64,000 bases of DNA from the NCBI RefSeq assembly GCF_022271435.1, contig NZ_JAFIQY010000006.1, forward strand, positions 1 through 64,000. Direction: 5' to 3'. Positions within the stretch are counted from its first letter, which is position 1. Each line of letters begins with the position of its first letter. Both the position numbers and the translations under genes were made by a program. The notes beneath the pieces were generated by a model. It ran no database searches. It had not been told where the DNA came from and saw only the letters and a list, made by a program, of their open reading frames with translations. This DNA is from Streptomyces monomycini (lineage in GTDB: Bacteria; Actinomycetota; Actinomycetes; Streptomycetales; Streptomycetaceae). Below are positions 1-6,966 of the stretch, piece by piece.

Positions 1-836
1 TCCGCATCGCCGACGGCGAAGAACTCGGCTACGACGACCCGCCGGTACGCGGCCACTCCTTCGAATTCCGCATCAACGGCGAAGACCCCGGCCGCAACTT
101 CCTGCCCGCCCCCGGCACCGTCACCACGTTCGAGGCGCCGGCCGGTCCGGGCGTGCGGCTGGACGCCGGCGTGGAGTCCGGCTCGGTCATCGGCCCGGCC
201 TGGGACTCGCTGCTGGCCAAGCTGATCGTCACCGGCGCCACCCGCCAGCAGGCACTGCAGCGCGCCGCCCGCGCGCTGAACGAGTTCACCGTCGAGGGCA
301 TGGCCACCGCCCTCCCCTTCCACCGGACGGTCGTCACCGACCCGGCGTTCGCGCCCGAGCTGACCGGCTCGACCGAGCCCTTCCAGGTCCACACCCGCTG
401 GATCGAGACCGAGTTCGTCAACGAGATCAAGCCGTTCGCCGCACCCGGCACCGACGAGGCCGAGGCCGACACCCGCGAGACGGTCGTCGTCGAGGTCGGC
501 GGCAAGCGCCTGGAAGTCTCCCTGCCGTCCTCCCTGGGCATGCCGCTGGCCCGCGCCGCGGTCGCCGGCGGCGCCAAGCCCAAGCGCAAGGCCGCCAAGA
601 AATCCGGCTCCGCCGCCTCCGGCGACACCCTCGCCTCCCCCATGCAGGGCACCATCGTCAAGGTCGCCGTCGAAGAAGGCCAGCAGGTCGCCGAGGGAGA
701 CCTGGTCGTCGTCCTGGAAGCCATGAAGATGGAACAGCCCCTCACCGCTCACAAGGCCGGCACGATCGTGGGCCTGACCGCCGGAGTCGGCGCGTCCGTC
801 TCCGCCGGGTCCCCGATCTGCGACGTCAAGGAGTAG
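1..836 (+). CDS. acyl-CoA (acetyl/propionyl-CoA) carboxylase alpha subunit, 3' part
   Basis: The gene enters from the left; the frame starts at base 3. The visible 277 residues contain the end of a biotin carboxylase (FEFRINGED, then the C-terminal subdomain with [13 protein letters not shown]), a variable linker and a C-terminal biotinyl carrier domain ([18 protein letters not shown]...[12 protein letters not shown]). The biotin-accepting lysine is in EAMKM at bases 726-728. The family carboxylates biotin with ATP and bicarbonate and passes CO2 to a separate carboxyltransferase subunit, giving malonyl- or methylmalonyl-CoA in the cytosol. The linker ([19 protein letters not shown]) is Lys/Ala/Ser-rich, as is usual for a hinge. 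The hydrolase gene follows after 3 bases. Acetyl- versus propionyl-CoA specificity cannot be read from this part. Confidence 0.93.
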   Translation, partial: RIADGEELGYDDPPVRGHSFEFRINGEDPGRNFLPAPGTVTTFEAPAGPGVRLDAGVESGSVIGPAWDSLLAKLIVTGATRQQALQRAARALNEFTVEGMATALPFHRTVVTDPAFAPELTGSTEPFQVHTRWIETEFVNEIKPFAAPGTDEAEADTRETVVVEVGGKRLEVSLPSSLGMPLARAAVAGGAKPKRKAAKKSGSAASGDTLASPMQGTIVKVAVEEGQQVAEGDLVVVLEAMKMEQPLTAHKAGTIVGLTAGVGASVSAGSPICDVKE

Positions 837-839
837 ACC

Positions 840-1802
840 GTGACCGACCTCGCGTGCCCGCCGTCGGGCTTCCCTCCGTCCCCGCCCCTCGGCGTCCCCA
901 CCCCCGACGCCCCGCCCCTCGCCCCCGTACGCCAGGTCGTCGTGCAGGCCGACGGCGTCCGGCTCTCCGGACTGCACTGCGCGCCCCTCTCCGGCCCGCC
1001 CCGCGCCACGGTCGTGGCGCTGCACGGTGCCGGAATGCGCGCCGGATACTTCCATGGCCCCGCCCACCCCGGTCTCTCCCTGCTCACCCTGGGCGCCGCG
1101 CTCGGCTTCTCCGTCCTGGCGCTGGACCGCCCCGGCTACGGCCTGTCCGCCGCCGACTTCCCCGACGGGCTCCCCCTGCCCGAACAGTCCGCCGTCCTCC
1201 GCAGCGCACTCGACGCCATCCGCCACCGGTACGCGACCGGGGCCGGCATGTTCCTGCTGGCGCACTCCTTCGGCGGCAAACTGGCCCTCACCCACGCCGC
1301 GGAGCACCCCGCCGACGACCTCCTCGGCGTAGACATCTCAGGCTGCGGCCACCGCTACGCCCCCGGCGCCGAGCAGGCCCTCCGCTCCCGCGACGGGCGC
1401 GCGGCCTGGCAGTTCCACTGGGGCCCGCTCCGCCTGTACCCCGCCGGCACCCACACCACCAGCCGCGACCTGGTCACGCCGATGCCTTCGCGCGAGACGG
1501 CGGACGCCCTGAGCTGGCCCGAAGTCTTCCACCAACTCGCCCCGCGCATCCGCGTCCCGGTCCGCCTCACCTTCGCCGAACACGAACGTTGGTGGTGCCA
1601 TGATGACCGGGCGGTGGACGAGATACGCGGCGCACTGGCCGATGCACCCGCCCAGGTCGAGCGCCAGCCCGACGCCGGCCACAACCTCAGCCTCGGATGG
1701 GCCGCCCGCACGTACCACCTACGAGCCCTCGACGGCTTCGCCTCCCACCTGAAACAGCGCGCCCCGAGCGCCCCACAGCCCGTCCCCGTCCCGTACCCGT
1801 GA
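840..1802 (+). CDS. alpha/beta hydrolase
   Basis: A 320-aa cytosolic alpha/beta-fold hydrolase of unknown substrate. It begins with GTG three bases after the carboxylase stop. The oxyanion-hole region reads ALHGAGM, the nucleophile elbow is LLAHSFGGKLAL with Ser143, and the likely catalytic His281 is in PDAGHNLSLGW. No signal peptide or membrane segment is visible. It overlaps the phosphopantetheinyl transferase gene by four bases (GTGA), so the two are probably translationally coupled. The pairing suggests a thioesterase-like or carrier-protein-related role, but that is inference; a plain esterase or lipase-like enzyme is equally possible. Confidence 0.85.
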   Translation: MTDLACPPSGFPPSPPLGVPTPDAPPLAPVRQVVVQADGVRLSGLHCAPLSGPPRATVVALHGAGMRAGYFHGPAHPGLSLLTLGAALGFSVLALDRPGYGLSAADFPDGLPLPEQSAVLRSALDAIRHRYATGAGMFLLAHSFGGKLALTHAAEHPADDLLGVDISGCGHRYAPGAEQALRSRDGRAAWQFHWGPLRLYPAGTHTTSRDLVTPMPSRETADALSWPEVFHQLAPRIRVPVRLTFAEHERWWCHDDRAVDEIRGALADAPAQVERQPDAGHNLSLGWAARTYHLRALDGFASHLKQRAPSAPQPVPVPYP

Positions 1803-2578
1803 TCACCGCCCTCCTCCCTCCCACGGTCCGCGCAGCCGAAGTCCGCACCACCCCCGGCCCCAACTCCTCCCCCAGCCCCCCAGGCCCTACCCACGCTGCC
1901 AACCACCACGAAGACCCCAACACCACCCTGCACCCCGAGGAACGCGCGCACCTCCAGCACGCCGTCCCCAAACGCCGCCGACAGTTCGCCCTCACCCGGT
2001 CCTGCGCCCGCCGCGCCCTGCACGCACTCGGTGCCCCACCAGCACCGATACTCCCCGGTCCGCACGGAGCCCCCCAATGGCCCGTAGGCATCGTGGGCAG
2101 CATGACCCACCGCCAGGGCTACTGCGCCGCCGCCCTCGCGCGCGGCACCGACCTCCTGTCCCTGGGCATCGACGCAGAACCCAACGAGCCCCTCCCCCCA
2201 GCCGTCCTGAACACCTTCGCCCTGCCCGCGGAACGCGACAGCCTCCGCCCCTGTCCCCACCACTCCGGCGTGCACCACGACCGCCTCCTCTTCAGCGCGA
2301 AGGAGTCGGTCTACAAGGCATGGTTCCCCCTGACCCACCACCCACTACGCCCCCAACACCTCCAAATCCGCCTTCACTGCCCACCCGCGATGCCCACCTC
2401 GCCCACCGGCACCCCATCCCACACGGGCACCTTCCACGCCCGAATCCTCCCCGGCCCGGGCCCTGCCCCCAACTCCCCAGTGGCACCGCACTTTTTCACC
2501 GGGCGCTGGCTGGCGGATCAGTCCCTCATCCTCACCGCGGTCACCGTCCCGCACACCACGCCGTCGGCAGGGCAGTGA
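1799..2578 (+). CDS. 4'-phosphopantetheinyl transferase, Sfp/EntD type
   Basis: The 259-aa product would transfer 4'-phosphopantetheine from CoA to a conserved serine of acyl- or peptidyl-carrier proteins. Family motifs are present: GSMTHRQGYCAAAL in the first half, the Mg-binding SLGIDAEPNEPL (Asp125, Glu127) and the FSAKESVYKAW helix (Lys168, Glu169). This is the EntD-like single-chain layout, not the short AcpS form. The GTG start at 1799 overlaps the upstream stop as GTGA; an in-frame ATG at 1697 lies well inside the hydrolase gene and is less likely. The N-terminal 40 residues are Pro-rich and poorly conserved looking. No PKS or NRPS gene is in the window, so its carrier-protein client is unknown. 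Confidence 0.88.
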   Translation: MITALLPPTVRAAEVRTTPGPNSSPSPPGPTHAANHHEDPNTTLHPEERAHLQHAVPKRRRQFALTRSCARRALHALGAPPAPILPGPHGAPQWPVGIVGSMTHRQGYCAAALARGTDLLSLGIDAEPNEPLPPAVLNTFALPAERDSLRPCPHHSGVHHDRLLFSAKESVYKAWFPLTHHPLRPQHLQIRLHCPPAMPTSPTGTPSHTGTFHARILPGPGPAPNSPVAPHFFTGRWLADQSLILTAVTVPHTTPSAGQ

Positions 2579-2623
2579 CGGTATCTTCCAGCTCTTCACC
2601 GACGCGACGGGGCGGACCGCTTC

Positions 2624-3199
2624 ATGACACTCACCTTCACCCGCCGCCCCAGCCCCAAGAGCTATGAGCTGCGCCCCCAGGGCGCCGCGCCCGTCCACGT
2701 GCTCCGGGGCGTCCCCGACGGCTGCTCCGTGCCGGAAGGGTGCGAGCCGTGCTTCACGTTGGCCGCTGAGCCTGCCGGTGCCTCCCCGCTCGCCGTGGTC
2801 GTCCGTACGGGCGGCGGCTGCCTCGCCGTCCTCGGGGCGGACCTTCAGCTCCTGGCGGAGATCCGGCTGCCGCCCAAGAAGAAGTACTGGCGGCCCGCGC
2901 ACGAGATCCAGCTGCCCGACGGGACGGTGCTGCGTGGGCGCGAGGGGACGGTGCCGTCGCTGTTGGTGTGCCTGGTGCTGTTGCCGGTCTTCTTGTTGTA
3001 CCTGGTCGCCGTGTTCTGGTCCAACTCCGACATCGGCGCCACCGACCTTCAGCTCCGTACGGCCTGGAAGCGTCCCGGCAAGCCCTTCGGCCGGGCGGTG
3101 ATGACCGAGACGGCGCGTGGTCGCTTCCGGGTGCGGGGCGGGCGGCTGGATCGCCGGGTGGCGTATGCGCAGGCGGTGGCCTCGTACTGGGAGCGGTGA
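2624..3199 (+). CDS. hypothetical protein with one membrane segment
   Basis: A 191-aa protein I do not recognise. Residues about 1-105 form a soluble region (EYLRPQ-like start, then SPLAVVVRTGGGCLAVLGADLQLLAEIRLPPKKKYWRPAHEIQLPDG split over beta-like stretches). One hydrophobic helix follows (SLLVCLVLLPVFLLYLVAVFW, about residues 109-130). A basic C-terminal part (VMTETARGRFRVRGGRLDRRVAYAQAVASYWER) ends it. ATG at 2624 starts just after a GC-rich spacer. A UUCG-loop hairpin follows the stop and separates it from the convergent carboxypeptidase gene. Function unknown; membrane location is predicted only. Confidence 0.72.
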   Translation: MTLTFTRRPSPKSYELRPQGAAPVHVLRGVPDGCSVPEGCEPCFTLAAEPAGASPLAVVVRTGGGCLAVLGADLQLLAEIRLPPKKKYWRPAHEIQLPDGTVLRGREGTVPSLLVCLVLLPVFLLYLVAVFWSNSDIGATDLQLRTAWKRPGKPFGRAVMTETARGRFRVRGGRLDRRVAYAQAVASYWER

Positions 3200-3224
3200 A
3201 CCGGGCGGGCCCGGTTCGCGCGGA

Positions 3225-3252
3225 GGGCGCGGCCGCTTCGGCGGTCGCGCCC
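3225..3252. terminator. bidirectional hairpin terminator
   Basis: A 12-bp stem with one G-U pair (core GCGCGGCCGC / GCGGTCGCGC) closes on a TTCG tetraloop. It lies between the convergent genes ending at 3199 (+) and 3285 (-). A weaker 7-bp hairpin precedes it at 3200-3215. There is no T tract, which is normal for Streptomyces. Confidence 0.7.
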
Positions 3253-3284
3253 CGTCGTGTCCGTACCGGTGCCGGTGGAACGGA

Positions 3285-4292
3285 TCAGTCGCGCTGGGTG
3301 TTCGCCGGGAGGGCGCGCAGCTTCAGGGACTTCGCCTTGGTGGTGCCGAAGCCGTGGTCGAGCAGCTTGGCGGCGTCGGCGTAGCGGTCCTTGCTGTTGA
3401 GGACGGTGCCGTAGAGGGTCTTGTCGCCGCGGGTGGCGGCGAAGACCAGGCAGTCGCCGGCCGGGGTGGTGGTGCCGGTCTTGACGCCGGTCACGCCGTC
3501 GTACGAGCCGAGCAGCTGGTTGGTGTTGTTCCAGGTGTAGTAGCGGGTGCGGCCGTTGGCCGCGGGTGCCTCGCCCTTGTACTGCTTGGTCTTGACGACC
3601 GTGCGGAACGTGTCGTTCTGCATGGCGTGGCGGGCGAGCTTCACCAGCTCGTTGGGGGTGCTGGCGTCGGTGCCCGCGCCGTCGAAGGAGTCGAACGTGG
3701 TGTGGCTGAGGCCCAGTTCACCGGCCTTCCGGTTCATCTGGGCGATGAAGGACGCGGTGCGCTCGTCGTTGGTGCCGCCGGTGCCGAAGGTGTCGGCGAG
3801 GGCGTAGGCGGCGTCCGCGCCGGAGGGCAGCAGGGCGGCGTAGAGCAGCTGGCGGACGGTGAGCTTGTCACCGGTCTGGAGGTCCGCGGTGCTGGAGCCG
3901 TGCTGGGTGACGAAGTCCCGGTACTCCTGCTTGACGGGGACCCGCCGCTCCAGGTCGACGCCCTTGGTGTCGAGCACCACGGAGGCGGCCATGATCTTTG
4001 CCGTACTGGCAATGGGGCGGGCCGTGTCCGCCTCCTTGCCGAAGAGCGACCTGCCGGTGGCGCCGTCGACCAGGGCCGCGCCCTTCGCCGCGATGACGGG
4101 TGCGGTCTGGGCGGGCCGCGGGGTCTGCGGGGTCTGCCGGGTCTGGAAGGTGTGGGTGGAGGGTGCGTTCTGCGTGGGGGGCGTGGCCTGGGCGGCCTGC
4201 GCGGTCAGAGGGGAGAGAGCGAGCAGGGCGCCGCCTGCGACGGCTGCTACTCGCGAAGTCAGGACTCTTGCGGTCAAGTCGGAACGCTCCAT
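3285..4292 (-). CDS. serine-type D-alanyl-D-alanine carboxypeptidase (PBP, S11 family)
   Basis: The 335-aa exported enzyme would trim or cross-link the D-Ala-D-Ala end of peptidoglycan stems outside the membrane. An N-terminal signal-like segment (VLTSRVAAVAGGALLALSPLTAQAA) is followed by a Thr/Pro/Gln-rich stretch. The catalytic motifs are SxxK as S96-T-A-K99, a second motif SGA at S157-A159, and KTG at K271-G273. The usual second motif is SxN; Streptomyces K15-type enzymes have SGC, so Ala here is a variant. There is no obvious C-terminal amphipathic anchor. I chose ATG at 4292; a GTG lies immediately before it. It is divergent from the response-regulator gene. Confidence 0.9.
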   Translation of the reverse strand: MERSDLTARVLTSRVAAVAGGALLALSPLTAQAAQATPPTQNAPSTHTFQTRQTPQTPRPAQTAPVIAAKGAALVDGATGRSLFGKEADTARPIASTAKIMAASVVLDTKGVDLERRVPVKQEYRDFVTQHGSSTADLQTGDKLTVRQLLYAALLPSGADAAYALADTFGTGGTNDERTASFIAQMNRKAGELGLSHTTFDSFDGAGTDASTPNELVKLARHAMQNDTFRTVVKTKQYKGEAPAANGRTRYYTWNNTNQLLGSYDGVTGVKTGTTTPAGDCLVFAATRGDKTLYGTVLNSKDRYADAAKLLDHGFGTTKAKSLKLRALPANTQRD

Positions 4293-4613
4293 CACTGTCG
4301 TGCTTCTTGACGAACTGTGCTCCCGTGCGGGACGAGCCTGCAGAGGATGCCCTGTACATCAAACTGCACGGCGGGCGGTACGCGGTCGTCGGGCCCCGGC
4401 GCCGAGCCCCGCGCCGGGCAGGCGACTTGCGGAAGTACGACGGCGGTTTGCCGGATACCGACGGACTTCACCGGATTGCCCCTGCGGTGCCGGAGGCACC
4501 GGGTAAGGTCCCGAAAACGGAGGGGCGTCATCGAGGCGGCGCGGCGCAGGCGTCGTGAGGCGCTGTGTACGGGGGCGGCGCCCGGAAAGCGGCCGCCGCG
4601 GGGGGAGGCTCGG
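4293..4613. other. 321-bp divergent intergenic region with a short palindrome
   Basis: The space between the carboxypeptidase (-) and response-regulator (+) genes must hold both promoters. I see no convincing ORF. A palindrome CGGTGCC-GGA-GGCACCG at 4485-4501 has 7-bp perfect arms and could be an operator for the response-regulator gene. No clear -35/-10 pair was identified. Confidence 0.4.
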
Positions 4614-5315
4614 ATGCGCGTCGTCCTCGGGGAAGACCTGTTCCTCCTGAGGGAGGGCATGGAGCATCTGCTGACGGCGCACGGCTGTACGGTCGTCGCC
4701 TCCGTCGGCAGCGCGCCGGAGCTGCTGCGCGCGCTGCTCGACGAGCGGCCCGACGTGGCTGTCGTGGACGTACGGTTACCGCCGACCTTCTCCGACGAGG
4801 GCATCCAGGTCGCGCTGGAGGCCCGCCGCCGCGTCCCCGGCCTGCCGGTCCTGGTCCTGTCGCAGTACGTGGAGCAGCTGTACGCCCGCGAACTGCTCGC
4901 GGACGGCGCGGGCTCGGTCGGCTACCTGCTCAAGGAACGGGTGCTCGACAGCCGCCAGTTCATCGAGGCGGTGCGCCGCGTCGCGGACGGCGGTACGGCC
5001 ATGGACCCCGCGGTCGTCGAGCGGCTGCTGCACAACGGGTCGCGCCGCGAGCCCCTGGACCTCCTCACCCGCCGCGAGCTGGAGGTGCTGGGCCTGATGG
5101 CCGAGGGCAGGTCGAACGCGGCCGTCGCCGAGTCGCTGTTCGTCACGCACAAGGCGATCGACAAGCACATCAACAGCATCTTCACGAAGCTCCAGTTGCT
5201 GCCGTCCAAGGACGACAACCGCCGGGTGCAGGCGGTCCTCGCGTACCTGACCTATGTGCAGCACGACCCGGTCCGGCCGGGGGCGGCCACCGGCGCGGCC
5301 GTCGCGCGGAAGTAG
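4614..5315 (+). CDS. LuxR-family (NarL/FixJ) response regulator
   Basis: The 233-aa DNA-binding regulator starts at ATG 4614 (MRVVLGED), preceded by GGGGGGAGG. The receiver domain spans about residues 1-120, with acidic residues E7/D8, phospho-acceptor D52 in VVDVRL and the conserved Lys in GYLLKERV. The C-terminal LuxR helix-turn-helix is LTRRELEVLGLMAEGRSNAA through AIDKHINSIFTKLQL. The partner histidine kinase follows after 147 bases on the same strand. Codon 55 (4776-4778) is TTA, the rare Leu codon read by the bldA tRNA in Streptomyces, so translation may be developmentally limited. Targets are unknown. Confidence 0.92.
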   Translation: MRVVLGEDLFLLREGMEHLLTAHGCTVVASVGSAPELLRALLDERPDVAVVDVRLPPTFSDEGIQVALEARRRVPGLPVLVLSQYVEQLYARELLADGAGSVGYLLKERVLDSRQFIEAVRRVADGGTAMDPAVVERLLHNGSRREPLDLLTRRELEVLGLMAEGRSNAAVAESLFVTHKAIDKHINSIFTKLQLLPSKDDNRRVQAVLAYLTYVQHDPVRPGAATGAAVARK

Positions 5316-5462
5316 GGCTAGCACCACTGATTACCGGCGCCGCGCGCCGGACGATGGACGCGTATGCGAATCCGTATGCGTACGACACCGCGCAGGCACC
5401 GCACCGAGCGACCGCCCCCGGGCTCCGGCCCGGGCACGCGCACCGACACGGAGACGAGTGAG

Positions 5463-6773
5463 ATGGCCGAAGACCCAGGTCCGGGAAGCGACGTTCAGGG
5501 TGTGCGCCAGGGACGCGACTGGTTCACCGCCGGATGGTCGGCCATGGGGCGCGGCCTGAGCATGTTCTTCCTCGGTGTGCTCGCCGTCGTCCTCGCCTGG
5601 GTCGCCCTCGTCGGCATGTCCCTGGTGCTGGTCGGGTTCGGGCTGTTCCTCGTACCGGGTCTGGTCGCGGTCCTGCGCCGGGCCGCCGGCGCGCAGCGGC
5701 GCCTGACCGGGAAGACGGGGGTGCCGATCGCCGAGCCGTACCGGCCCGTGCCCCGCGCGGGGGGCGGCTGGAAGGGCGCCTGGCGTCGTTGCAAGGCGGT
5801 CTTCACCGACAGCGCCACCTGGCGCGATGTGCTGTGGGCGCAGTGCGCCGTCACCGTGACGGGCCTCCTCGCGATCGTCCCGTTCGCGATGCTCGCGCAC
5901 GGCCTGTTCGGGATGGCGCTGCCGTTCATCTGGGAGCCGGTGACCGGGTCCTGGGACGGCACCTGGTACCTGTTCGTGCCCGTACGCGGCCAGGAGTCCG
6001 CCTGGATCGCCGCCGGCCTCGGTCTGGCCGAGATCCCCGTCGGCCTGCTGATCGCCCCGTACGTGCTGCGCCTGCACGCCCGCATCACACGCTCCCTGCT
6101 GGCGCCCACCGCCAAGGCCGAGATGGGCTCGCGGGTGGCGCACCTGGCCCGTACCCGTACGGATGCCGTCGACTCGTCCGCGGCCGAGATCCGCCGTATC
6201 GAGCGCGACCTGCACGACGGGGCGCAGGCCCGGCTGCTGGCCATGGGCATGAAGCTGGGCGCCGCCGAATCGCTTCTGGACGAGAACCCCGAGGCCGTCC
6301 GTACGCTGCTGGCCGAGACCCGCGACGCCTCCATGCGCGCGCTGGAGGAACTGCGCGACCTCGTCCGCGGCATCCACCCGCCGGTGCTCGCCGACCGCGG
6401 CCTCGTGGACGCCGTCCGCTCGCTCGCCCTGGAGAGCCGTCTCCAGGTACAGGTGACCGCGAACCTCCCGTCCCGCCCGGAACCGGCCGTGGAGTCCGCT
6501 GCCTACTTCGCCGTCTGCGAGCTGCTCACCAACGCCACCAAGCACTCCGGTGCGCGCCGGGTGCTGGTCGACATCCAGTACCGCTCCGGCGCGCTGACCG
6601 TCAGCGTCACCGATGACGGCCACGGCGGCGCGGGCCTGGAGAACGGCAGCGGCCTCCAGGGCATCCAGCGGCGACTGGCCGCCTTCGACGGCACCCTGGG
6701 CATCAGCAGCCCGGCGGGCGGCCCGACGATCGTCAGCTTCCAGGTGCCCTGCGTGTTGACGGTGATGTCCTGA
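5463..6773 (+). CDS. sensor histidine kinase with putative sensor domain (HisKA_3)
   Basis: The 436-aa membrane kinase pairs with the upstream response regulator. The N-terminal half (about residues 20-190) has four hydrophobic segments in two pairs, the layout of the actinobacterial 'sensor' domain found ahead of HisKA_3 kinases. The dimerisation box is IRRIERDLHDGAQARLLAMG with phospho-acceptor His251. An HATPase domain follows, with N-box NATKHSGA and glycine box DDGHGGAGLENGSGLQGI. ATG at 5463 has GGAG nine bases upstream; a longer in-frame start at 5364 would add 33 Arg/Thr-rich residues. The signal is unknown. The downstream transporter gene could be a target, but no link is visible. 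Confidence 0.9.
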   Translation: MAEDPGPGSDVQGVRQGRDWFTAGWSAMGRGLSMFFLGVLAVVLAWVALVGMSLVLVGFGLFLVPGLVAVLRRAAGAQRRLTGKTGVPIAEPYRPVPRAGGGWKGAWRRCKAVFTDSATWRDVLWAQCAVTVTGLLAIVPFAMLAHGLFGMALPFIWEPVTGSWDGTWYLFVPVRGQESAWIAAGLGLAEIPVGLLIAPYVLRLHARITRSLLAPTAKAEMGSRVAHLARTRTDAVDSSAAEIRRIERDLHDGAQARLLAMGMKLGAAESLLDENPEAVRTLLAETRDASMRALEELRDLVRGIHPPVLADRGLVDAVRSLALESRLQVQVTANLPSRPEPAVESAAYFAVCELLTNATKHSGARRVLVDIQYRSGALTVSVTDDGHGGAGLENGSGLQGIQRRLAAFDGTLGISSPAGGPTIVSFQVPCVLTVMS

Positions 6774-6966
6774 GTCTGTGAGGGGACGGTCGACCACCAG
6801 CCCCCTGGGGGGCCGGGCGCCTGGGCAATGGCGCGTAAACCGGGCGTTCGGCGGGAAGTTGGGCATCATGAAGGGCCGTGGCGAGGCTTTTCAGCGGACG
6901 TTGGAATGTCCACCGCGGCAAAAACGTTCAGGGGGCATCCACTTGTCCCCACCGGAGGCCCCACCT

